NCBI GenBank assembly: GCA_045637205.1
Contig: JAZTYY010000003.1
Span: forward strand, 1 to 32,448
DNA length: 32,448 nt
Direction: 5' to 3'
From: RGIG4608 sp045637205
GTDB taxonomy: Bacteria; Bacillota; Clostridia; Oscillospirales; CAG-272
In this document: positions 25,308 to 31,630 of the stretch, piece after piece
How the letters are laid out: each line of letters starts with the position of its first letter
How positions within the stretch are numbered: the stretch's first letter is position 1
Position numbers and translations under genes: made by a program
The notes under the pieces: generated by a model
Seen by the model: only the letters and a program-made list of their open reading frames with translations
The model's database searches: none
What the model was told of the DNA's origin: nothing

Positions 25308-25336
25308 AAAATCCCAACGAAATTCGTTGGGATTTT
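25308..25336 (-). terminator. Intrinsic terminator of the membrane protein gene at 25346-26041
   Basis: A 13-bp perfect stem (25308-25320 with 25324-25336, loop of 3) is followed on the minus strand by a run of T. It lies 10 bases past the stop codon. Confidence 0.85.
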
Positions 25337-25345
25337 AATTACAAA

Positions 25346-26041
25346 TTACATATCAAAGCAAGCAATTTTTCTTGTTACATAGTTGAGCATTCTGCGCTGA
25401 ATATAGTTTGCATTTTCATCAAGGAATGCAGCCGCTTCACCAACACAGCTCTCACCTGTCAAACGGTACATATTAAGTGCCTTTGCGAGCTCGTCATCAC
25501 CGTTCTTAAGAAGACATTCCTGTATATCTGCAAAATCAACGTCGGGAAGCTCAAAGAACATTCTCCATGCCTTTTTGCTGTGATGTGCCTGAAGGTCGGA
25601 AAGCATCTTATAAGCAAGAAGAACCTTGAATGCCCCTTCCTTGCCAAATACTGACTGATCACCTGAAAAAACGTTGTTCTTCCAAAGTGCGATGGGTGAA
25701 CCGAAAGCATCAATAATGAATTTATTCATCTGCTCATCAATTATTTCAAATGTGAGCTCTTCAGGAGCCAATCTTTTTCTGCTTCCCTTAGCGTTAAGGA
25801 AATAGTTAAGGGGACGTGCCTTTGTACCGTGCTTGCTTGGAACAACCTTTGTCATATCAATGTATGCAAGGAAGCCAACAAGCGCTGCCAAAACAACGAA
25901 CAATGCAACTGTTACGAACAACATGATCTTAACGTAAACAGTTTCGGTGTTGATGGCAAACACAGCTGTAACAATTGCAAGCACAAAAGAAACAACTGCT
26001 GCAACCCACATTAAAATATTCATAGTTTGATTTTTTTGCAT
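25346..26041 (-). CDS. Membrane protein of unknown function with two N-terminal helices
   Basis: The 231-residue protein has two strong hydrophobic helices (about 9-30 and 36-61) and a basic segment (VVPSKHGTKARPLNYF). A mostly helical cytoplasmic domain of about 150 residues follows, with FEIIDEQMNKFIIDAFGSP, AFKVLLAYKMLSDLQAHH and RRMLNYVTRKIACF. I recognise no family. The frame is open nine codons further upstream, but the ATG at 26041 has CGGAG 8 bases ahead. It has its own promoter and a strong terminator, so it is a single-gene unit between comEC and the small RNA unit. Confidence 0.75.
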   Translation of the reverse strand: MQKNQTMNILMWVAAVVSFVLAIVTAVFAINTETVYVKIMLFVTVALFVVLAALVGFLAYIDMTKVVPSKHGTKARPLNYFLNAKGSRKRLAPEELTFEIIDEQMNKFIIDAFGSPIALWKNNVFSGDQSVFGKEGAFKVLLAYKMLSDLQAHHSKKAWRMFFELPDVDFADIQECLLKNGDDELAKALNMYRLTGESCVGEAAAFLDENANYIQRRMLNYVTRKIACFDM

Positions 26042-26082
26042 AAATATATCTCCGATCAATGTAGTCAAAATACTTTAGCAAT

Positions 26083-26111
26083 ATTGTATCATAATATTTT
26101 CATTTTTTCAA
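26083..26111 (-). promoter_or_regulatory. Sigma-A promoter of the membrane protein gene
   Basis: TTGAAA (26106-26111) and TACAAT (26083-26088) are 17 bases apart on the minus strand. The boxes are the same as at pcrA. The expected start is near 26076. Confidence 0.65.
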
Positions 26112-26131
26112 TAGAATTTTGAATTTTTATA

Positions 26132-28417
26132 TCATTTTAAGTCGTATTTTTTGTACTCAACGTTAAAATAGATTTTATAGTCATCAAGGTAGTCGTCAAA
26201 ATCGGATTTGTTCATCAAATCGAAATCCGAAAACGAAATTTCACAACCATTTTGAAGCATTGTAAATATCTCGTATTCCCCTTGTACATCCCGTCCGTCA
26301 GCACCAAAAATGATATATTCACTATCCTTAATATACCATTCAAATATACCCGATTTTTCAAGATAAGTATCAAAATATGGTCTTGATAAAAGCGTTATTC
26401 TTTCATTATTAAAAGCAAAGCTCAAAGCAACACTTGGTTGCGCATAGCCCGCAATATACGCGCGCGGACTTACGTTCAAAATTCCTTTAAGTATCTCTAA
26501 GCTCTTGTCATTTTCATAAATATATACGTCTACCCCCTCATCATCTAACACACGAACAAGGCTTCTCATAATCAAATCCTCATCACTGTTTTGTGGTCTT
26601 GGCAAAAGAACGTTGTGTATCTTATAATTCTTTGCCAATCTTTCAAGTGAAACAACGTGCTTTGAATGATAGTGTGTTAGGATAATTCCATCAATTTCAG
26701 TAAAGCAATTTTCCTTTGCGATCTGCACGCTCTCATAAAAGCTTCCATATGAGCCATCCGACATATCACATATATAAACCTCGTCAGCCGATGACAAAAC
26801 AAGGCTATCTCCTGCAATATATTCCGTGCGCACAAAATCATCCCTTGAAGAACCATAAACTGCAATATTTATCGACAACAAAATGACAAAAAGAATTGTT
26901 GGCACAAATATAAGCCATTTTCTACTTGTACGAATTGCAAAGAAAAACAAAAATCCAAGGAACAATCCCCAAACCAAAATTTCAGTACGCGGGTGAGAAA
27001 GCGAAAGCATAACTCCATCAACGTCAGCAATATAAGCGACGACATCCGTCATAAAGTCCCCTATTCGCACTGATATTTCGGCAAATGGGAAGCATAAATA
27101 TGAATTGAATGAAAGAATTAGCGCTAAAAGCGAGAATATCATAAATATTTCGCAAATTATACCCATAAAAAGATTGCTTATAAAGGTGGCAAGTGACACC
27201 TCACCAAAATATTTCATAATAATAGGCAGGGTTAAAATAAACACACAAAGTGACGCAAGTGTTAAAATAGCTATCTTGCGAATCATCTTTAACGCAAATC
27301 CCAGCGCACCATCTCCAAAATCCTTTTTAAACCATCTTATTTTATCGCAAATGATGCTTGAAGCAATTACACCAAGTGTGGATAAAAATGACAACTGCAA
27401 GCCAATATCAAGTATTGCCGAAGGATTTATCAAAACGATAACTGTCACCGCCACAAAAAGCGAGGTCATGGAATCCCTCTTTTTTCCGAGAGTGAATGCA
27501 AGATACATCACCCAAAGCATAAGTATTGAACGGCACGACGAAAGCGCAAATCCGGTAAGAGCTACATAAAACAATGACAAAAGCGTCAAAACACATATTC
27601 TTGCATTGCGAGGCAAAAGCAACTTCTTCAATATCCAATCAAATATACCGATAAGTATGGCAACGTGAAGTCCGCTTAACGCAAGCATATGATAAACGCC
27701 TGCGCGCTTAAAATCGCGAAGAGTGTTATCGGAAAGCAATTCCCTGTTGCCAAGCAAAAGCGCACTTGCAAGTGAACCGTTCTCCTTGCCCAAAATTGCC
27801 TTTAATGTAGATGACCACCTGGAATTTAAATCGGCAAGCATCAGGGTTATGCGAAATTCGTCGTCAAGATACTGTATTGGAGTTTTATCATCAATTGTAC
27901 AAATCAACGGGTAATCGTACTCGTTTTTGTTTTTCAAATACTCCAAGTCTTTGTAGTCGGAAATAGGGGAAATCTTGCCCGTCAATTCAAAGAAATCTCC
28001 ACGAGAAAGCTCACACTGATAATCCGAAACAAGCACAACGTTAAAATTTACGTTTTTGCCGTCTATGGCTTCAACGTGCACAACGCACTCACTCATAAAG
28101 CTATAGGATGACGAAACCTCACTGACGTAGCCCTTGATTTTGTGCTCTCCCGAATAGTCCTCTTTCATACCCTCGTTTTTAAAAATGAGGGCGCGCGGAC
28201 ACAATACACCCAAAAGCGCAGCTAACGCCAAAAGACAGCAAACAAGCCTTAAATTTTTTATCTTGCTCTTGCTTTTTGACAAAATAAGGTAAATTCCAAG
28301 CAGAAGCGCCAAAAAAATTGGAAAAAATATTAAATTTTTTATTTCGAACGAAATTGCCGTAAAACCTAAGTAAATCAAGGCAATCAGGACGAAAAATCTT
28401 TTACTGAACGCGTTCAT
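26132..28417 (-). CDS. comEC: Competence DNA channel protein ComEC/Rec2
   Basis: ComEC forms the inner-membrane channel for single-stranded DNA during transformation. The 761 residues have N-terminal membrane helices (to about 75), an OB-like extracellular part (about 85-190), and the competence domain with GNRELLSD and HMLALSGLHVAIL (243-255). More helices run to about 520. The C-terminal metallo-beta-lactamase-like domain is altered. The usual HxHxDH motif reads HYHSKH (582-587), with Lys in place of the metal-binding Asp, and the opening GQGD and D-x-G signatures are weak. That domain may be inactive as a nuclease. The ATG at 28417 follows AAGGA by about 8 bases. It is divergent from acp. 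comEA is not visible here. Confidence 0.92.
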   Translation of the reverse strand: MNAFSKRFFVLIALIYLGFTAISFEIKNLIFFPIFLALLLGIYLILSKSKSKIKNLRLVCCLLALAALLGVLCPRALIFKNEGMKEDYSGEHKIKGYVSEVSSSYSFMSECVVHVEAIDGKNVNFNVVLVSDYQCELSRGDFFELTGKISPISDYKDLEYLKNKNEYDYPLICTIDDKTPIQYLDDEFRITLMLADLNSRWSSTLKAILGKENGSLASALLLGNRELLSDNTLRDFKRAGVYHMLALSGLHVAILIGIFDWILKKLLLPRNARICVLTLLSLFYVALTGFALSSCRSILMLWVMYLAFTLGKKRDSMTSLFVAVTVIVLINPSAILDIGLQLSFLSTLGVIASSIICDKIRWFKKDFGDGALGFALKMIRKIAILTLASLCVFILTLPIIMKYFGEVSLATFISNLFMGIICEIFMIFSLLALILSFNSYLCFPFAEISVRIGDFMTDVVAYIADVDGVMLSLSHPRTEILVWGLFLGFLFFFAIRTSRKWLIFVPTILFVILLSINIAVYGSSRDDFVRTEYIAGDSLVLSSADEVYICDMSDGSYGSFYESVQIAKENCFTEIDGIILTHYHSKHVVSLERLAKNYKIHNVLLPRPQNSDEDLIMRSLVRVLDDEGVDVYIYENDKSLEILKGILNVSPRAYIAGYAQPSVALSFAFNNERITLLSRPYFDTYLEKSGIFEWYIKDSEYIIFGADGRDVQGEYEIFTMLQNGCEISFSDFDLMNKSDFDDYLDDYKIYFNVEYKKYDLK

Positions 28418-28462
28418 ATGGCATTTCCTTAAAAAATCCTTAAAAAATTTTTAATTTAGTTG

Positions 28463-28491
28463 TTGACAAATCCACAAAAACCTTGTATAAT
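28463..28491 (+). promoter_or_regulatory. Sigma-A promoter of the acyl carrier protein gene
   Basis: A perfect TTGACA (28463-28468), a 17-base spacer and a perfect TATAAT (28486-28491). This is the closest match to consensus in the window and suggests high expression. The expected start is near 28498, with a leader of about 85 bases. Confidence 0.85.
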
Positions 28492-28505
28492 ACTCAAAGA
28501 CAGTA

Positions 28506-28536
28506 GGATAAATGTATATTTTGTGCATATTTATCC
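28506..28536 (+). promoter_or_regulatory. Hairpin near the 5' end of the acp leader
   Basis: GGATAAATGT (28506-28515) pairs with ATATTTATCC (28527-28536) over 10 bp including one G-U, with an 11-base loop. It starts only about 8 bases into the transcript and no T-run follows, so it is not a terminator. A 5' stabiliser or a protein site is possible. Confidence 0.4.
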
Positions 28537-28583
28537 CGATGTTAACTTATTAATATGATTATTACACATTTAAGGAGATTGCT

Positions 28584-28805
28584 ATGTTTGAAAAAGTAAA
28601 ACAGATTCTTATTGAGGAGCTTCAGGTTGAAGAACACCTTATTACTCTTGACGCTGAGCTTGCCAACGACCTCGGTATCAACTCCATCGAGCTTGCTGAC
28701 CTTGTTATGATTTGCGAAGATAAATTCGACATTGAAATCAGCGACGAAAATATCGGTCAGTTTGTAACTATCCGTGACGTTGTTAATTATCTTGAAACAC
28801 TTTAA
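28584..28805 (+). CDS. Acyl carrier protein
   Basis: ACP carries growing acyl chains on a phosphopantetheine arm. The 73 residues have the four-helix ACP pattern, with the attachment serine at Ser34 in DLGINSIELADLVM. The usual DSL triplet reads NSI here. Acidic helix II (ELADLVMICEDKFDIEI) and the rest are typical of fatty-acid type ACPs. The ATG at 28584 has AAGGAG 6 bases upstream. The gene stands alone: no fab gene, ACP synthase or polyketide gene is in the window. It has a near-perfect promoter and a strong terminator. It is likely the housekeeping AcpP, but a specialised ACP cannot be excluded. Confidence 0.9.
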   Translation: MFEKVKQILIEELQVEEHLITLDAELANDLGINSIELADLVMICEDKFDIEISDENIGQFVTIRDVVNYLETL

Positions 28806-28821
28806 TCAAAAATAACAAAAT

Positions 28822-28863
28822 AAAACGGTCTGTATCGCAAAAAGCGTTGATACAGACCGTTTT
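28822..28863. terminator. Bidirectional terminator between acp and tadA
   Basis: A 15-bp perfect stem (28822-28836 with 28849-28863) surrounds a 12-base loop. It is followed by TTTGTTTTT-type sequence on the plus strand and a T-rich tail on the minus strand. It serves the convergent genes acp (plus) and tadA (minus). Confidence 0.85.
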
Positions 28864-28873
28864 GTTTTTGCGT

Positions 28874-29320
28874 CTATTTATCCCTTTTCAGTTTGAAAAA
28901 GGTGGAGATAAGCTCCCTGCTCTCGTTCTCACACATGCCCACCTCAGCTTGCACCTTGTGTAAGAGTGGGTATGAATTGAGATTGATAACACTTCCAAAT
29001 GCGCCGGAATTGGATTCCTTAAGCGCGTAAAAGAGCTTTCCAACCCTTGCATTCAATATTGCACCTGCGCACATAGGACACGGCTCCAAGGTGACGTAAA
29101 TTTCGCAGTCGGAAAGGCGCCATCTTCCAAGGCGCTCAGACGCGCGCTCAATTGCAAGAATTTCTGCGTGCGCAGTTGCCCTTCCCGAATACTCCCTCTC
29201 GTTATATGCCTCAGCGATGATTTCACCATCCTTAACCACAACGGCACCAACAGGAACGTCACCGTTTTGAAAGGCAATTTTGGCATTTTCAAGGGCTCTT
29301 AACATAAATTTATTTTCCAT
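28874..29320 (-). CDS. tadA: tRNA-specific adenosine deaminase
   Basis: TadA converts adenosine 34 of tRNA-Arg(ACG) to inosine. The 148 residues show the zinc site of the cytidine/deoxycytidylate deaminase fold: HAE at 51-53 and PCPMC at 80-84, with the catalytic Glu53. GDVPVGAVVV near 20-29 and the C-terminal KVQAEVGMCENES segment fit TadA rather than guanine or cytosine deaminases. The ATG at 29320 has a modest AAAGAGA site. It lies about 70 bases downstream of alr and ends at the terminator shared with acp. Confidence 0.93.
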   Translation of the reverse strand: MENKFMLRALENAKIAFQNGDVPVGAVVVKDGEIIAEAYNEREYSGRATAHAEILAIERASERLGRWRLSDCEIYVTLEPCPMCAGAILNARVGKLFYALKESNSGAFGSVINLNSYPLLHKVQAEVGMCENESRELISTFFKLKRDK

Positions 29321-29337
29321 AGATATTTTCTCTTTCT

Positions 29338-29393
29338 AATGAATTTATACATTTGTTATGCATTTTTATTCATTTTTTATGAATAAATTCATT
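29338..29393. repeat. Nested AT-rich inverted repeats between alr and tadA
   Basis: An 11-bp repeat (29338-29348 with 29383-29393) encloses a second 9-bp stem (29365-29373 with 29379-29387, loop of 5). There is no clear T-run on the minus strand. It may be a weak terminator or processing site for alr mRNA. With so little GC it could also be chance. Confidence 0.3.
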
Positions 29394-30603
29394 ATTCTGA
29401 AATTTCGTAGGATACAATGTTATCCTTAACAAAAACAATTTGATGATCCTTGATATAAAATCTTGGCACACGCTCACCTATTGAGCATATCATTTCATAT
29501 CCGATTGTGCCATTGTTTTTTGCCAACTCATCAGCTGTAATGGTTTCATTCTTGTCAGCGCCGATAAGGGTAATATAATCTCCCTCTCTAACACCCTTTA
29601 CACTTGAAACGTCAAGCATAAGCTGATCCATACATACTCTGCCAACGATATTAACTCTTTGACCTCTAATCAGCATTTGAGTGCCGTTTGTAGCATTAGA
29701 GCGCCAAAATCCGTCAGCATATCCAACGGGTGCTGTTGCAATCTTAGTTTTCTTGTCGGCAACGAAGGTGCAGCCATAGCTCACCGTATCGCCTTCTTCA
29801 ATTTCTTTAATCATAGAAATAACTGATTTCAAGCTCATAACGGGCACAAGATTATCACATCCGTGCACCTTGCTTGAGGGAGCAAGACCGTAAAGTACAA
29901 CACCCACACGAACCATATCCATATGGTACTCCGGATATTCAAAGGTTGTTGCGCTGTTGGCACAATGCTTAATTTTAAATTCAACGCCACGTTCCTTCAA
30001 GGAATCAACGGCAAATATAAATCTCTCATATTGTAATCTTGTAAATTCAGCGCCGTCCGTGCCATCATCGGCAAGCGCAAAGTGAGTGAAAATTCCTTCA
30101 TTTTCAAGGCCCGGCATACTACAAACGTCAATTATGCTATCAAGCATTTCCTCGTTTTTATGTATGCAATCAAACCCGATTCTTCCCATTCCCGAGTCGA
30201 GCTTAATGTGTATTTTAACCTTGACACCATCGGCCTCTGCACTCTTTGAAAGCTCCTTTGCATAGGCATATGAGAATACACTTTGTGAAATGTTATTTTC
30301 AGCAAGAATTGATGCGCAGGAGGTTGGAGTGTAGCCAAGAATAAGAATTTTTGTGCTTATTCCGTTATTGCGAAGCTGCATTGCCTCTTCAATATTAGAA
30401 ACTGCAAAAAAATCAGCACCAAGCCTTTCATAAAGCTTTGAAAGATACACGGCACCGTGCCCATAGGCATTTGCCTTAACCACGCAGCAAAGCTTTGTAT
30501 CAGGGCTAAGCTTTCCTTTTATTAAGTTAAAATTTTGCTCGGCAGCATTCATATCAATCTCTGCCCAAAAGCGTTTTCTTTTAGAAATATACTTATCCTT
30601 CAA
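29392..30603 (-). CDS. alr: Alanine racemase
   Basis: This PLP enzyme supplies D-alanine for peptidoglycan. The 403-residue form has the PLP lysine K43 in VVKANAYGHG (41-50) and the second catalytic residue Tyr276 in VSYGCTF. GRIGF and RVGVVLYGLAP are also typical. I chose the TTG at 30603, which has AAAGGAG 8 bases upstream. An ATG ten codons earlier (30633) has no ribosome site and would sit at or before the predicted transcription start near 30630. The gene lies between the holin pair and tadA and has its own promoter. Confidence 0.93.
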   Translation of the reverse strand: MKDKYISKRKRFWAEIDMNAAEQNFNLIKGKLSPDTKLCCVVKANAYGHGAVYLSKLYERLGADFFAVSNIEEAMQLRNNGISTKILILGYTPTSCASILAENNISQSVFSYAYAKELSKSAEADGVKVKIHIKLDSGMGRIGFDCIHKNEEMLDSIIDVCSMPGLENEGIFTHFALADDGTDGAEFTRLQYERFIFAVDSLKERGVEFKIKHCANSATTFEYPEYHMDMVRVGVVLYGLAPSSKVHGCDNLVPVMSLKSVISMIKEIEEGDTVSYGCTFVADKKTKIATAPVGYADGFWRSNATNGTQMLIRGQRVNIVGRVCMDQLMLDVSSVKGVREGDYITLIGADKNETITADELAKNNGTIGYEMICSIGERVPRFYIKDHQIVFVKDNIVSYEISE

Positions 30604-30636
30604 AGCGACTACTCCTTTCACAAGATTATCCATATT

Positions 30637-30665
30637 ATTTTATCACACCTCAAGAAAAAAATCAA
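30637..30665 (-). promoter_or_regulatory. Sigma-A promoter of alr
   Basis: TTGATT (30660-30665), a 17-base spacer and TAAAAT (30637-30642) lie on the minus strand. The predicted start near 30630 supports the TTG at 30603 as the alr start codon. Confidence 0.6.
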
Positions 30666-30730
30666 TATTTAGCAATAAAATATATACGTATATTTTCAAA
30701 AATATTATGCGAAATCAAAAACCGACAAAT

Positions 30731-30762
30731 TAAATCACCTCGGCAAATGCCGAGGTGATTTA
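30731..30762 (-). terminator. Hairpin terminator after the holin gene
   Basis: A 14-bp perfect stem (30731-30744 with 30749-30762) has a 4-base loop. On the minus strand it is followed by ATTTGTCGGTTTTT, an imperfect T-rich tail. It begins one base past the holin stop and separates it from alr. Confidence 0.7.
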
Positions 30763-30763
30763 A

Positions 30764-30967
30764 TTACTGTTTGTCAATACGTTTTGAATCGATGTGTCCT
30801 TCAGTTAAAATATATGTCGCAAGAACGGACATTGCACTAATTGTCGCAATGAGCTTTTCTATTGTCATTTCATCAATACCGAAAAGCACACACAAGGTGC
30901 ACACAAGTGCACTAAGTGCCATCCAAAACTTGCGGCTTGATAACTTTTGCTTCCAATCAATTTTCAT
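30764..30967 (-). CDS. Phage-type holin, phi LC3-like
   Basis: The 67-residue protein starts MKIDWKQKLSSRKFWMALSA and has two membrane helices (about 16-32 and 43-59) joined by a short turn, with a charged C-terminus. The INWK...KFW opening and size resemble phi LC3-type phage holins, which make membrane lesions that release endolysins. The ATG at 30967 overlaps the stop of the gene before it by four bases (ATGA), so they are translated together. A GTG five codons upstream is less likely. No endolysin, capsid or integrase gene is nearby, so this is a stray or domesticated cassette. The family call is from pattern only. Confidence 0.7.
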   Translation of the reverse strand: MKIDWKQKLSSRKFWMALSALVCTLCVLFGIDEMTIEKLIATISAMSVLATYILTEGHIDSKRIDKQ

Positions 30968-31194
30968 ATTTTTGTACCCCACTCTCTTTCAAGCACTAAA
31001 ATGCGCTTTTCGTGTTCGGCAAGCTCAGTATAAAAATGATTGTTCTTGTCCGACTGATTTTCCATCGTTTCCTTCAGTTGAACCACGGCACTTTCAAGCT
31101 TTGCAAGTGTGGAATTAATTTTAACAACCACGTTCATCACAGCAATAAATGCCGAGATTATTCCAAAAACTCCGACCGCTATTTCCCAAGTCAT
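30964..31194 (-). CDS. Small membrane-anchored coiled-coil protein, XhlA-like
   Basis: The 76-residue protein has one N-terminal membrane helix (about 4-24) and a coiled-coil part with heptad pattern (INSTLAKLESAVVQLKETM). It ends in HEKRILVLEREW, similar to the HExRIxxLE segment in phage XhlA-type proteins. In Bacillus XhlA, as I recall, the membrane helix lies at the C-terminus, so this is at best a distant relative. The ATG at 31194 has AAAGGAG 5 bases upstream. It overlaps the holin gene, and together they look like a two-gene lysis-accessory unit. Function is inferred. Confidence 0.6.
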   Translation of the reverse strand: MTWEIAVGVFGIISAFIAVMNVVVKINSTLAKLESAVVQLKETMENQSDKNNHFYTELAEHEKRILVLEREWGTKI

Positions 31195-31233
31195 ATTTCT
31201 CCTTTCTCGACGCTTTTTTGTTATTCCATTTAG

Positions 31234-31242
31234 ATTGTAGCA
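31234..31242 (-). promoter_or_regulatory. Extended -10 promoter of the holin pair
   Basis: The minus strand reads TGCTACAAT, a TGn-extended -10 box, about 40 bases ahead of the XhlA-like start. No good -35 box sits at 16-18 bases. It lies back to back with the valS promoter. Confidence 0.4.
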
Positions 31243-31301
31243 TATTTTTTTCCCGCAGGGCGACAATTTTCTGTCAAAATGAAGTTTTTTTTATAAATTT
31301 A

Positions 31302-31330
31302 TTGACATTTTTTATTTGCTATGATATACT
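31302..31330 (+). promoter_or_regulatory. Sigma-A promoter of valS
   Basis: TTGACA (31302-31307), a 17-base spacer and TATACT (31325-31330). The expected start is near 31337, at the head of the T-box leader. Confidence 0.75.
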
Positions 31331-31336
31331 AATCCT

Positions 31337-31579
31337 TGATATGAAACGCCCTGACGGGAAGGAGTAATTCACCCCTTATGCGCAAAGAGAACGGACGGTT
31401 GGTGTGAGTCCGTGGCTAAGATGAATGAAGTAGTCCCCGAGCGGTCCTTGTGAAACGGCTTTTAAAGAAAGTAGCAAGGAACGGCTTTCTCCGTTAAAGA
31501 TTTTGAGTGCGCACTTTTTTGTGCGAAATCAGGTGGTACCGCGTTCCCACGTCCTGATATCAGGATGTGGGATTTTTTG
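31337..31579 (+). promoter_or_regulatory. Valine T-box riboswitch upstream of valS
   Basis: The 436 bases between the XhlA-like gene and valS hold mainly this leader. Stem I shows AGTA on its 5' side, the AGAGA and GGTGTGAG-type distal elements, and a 3' side with GAAGTAGTC. The ATTCA/TGAAT pairing around the specifier loop points to GTA right after GAA; the next triplet, GTC, is also valine. The T-box AGGTGGTACCGCG is at 31531-31543, with TGGT as the bulge that pairs with the uncharged tRNA 3' end. U in the last position fits an A discriminator base, as in tRNA-Val. Uncharged tRNA-Val would stabilise the antiterminator and switch valS on. Confidence 0.92.
31546..31571 (+). terminator. T-box terminator of valS
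   Basis: CCCACGTCCTGA and its complement form a 12-bp stem with one G-U and a very small loop, followed by ATTTTTTG and further T. Its 5' arm follows directly after the T-box sequence, as required for the two competing folds. Confidence 0.88.
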
Positions 31580-31630
31580 TTTTTTCGGTTAAAATTTATT
31601 TACATATTTTAAGAAAGCGAGGTTCAAAAA

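Noticed and set aside
25169..25654. Plus-strand open frame of 161 codons
   Set aside because: It crosses the small RNA unit and the membrane protein gene in antisense and has no ribosome site or family pattern.
27105..27569. Plus-strand open frame of 154 codons
   Set aside because: It is antisense to the membrane part of comEC; polar composition is the mirror of hydrophobic codons.
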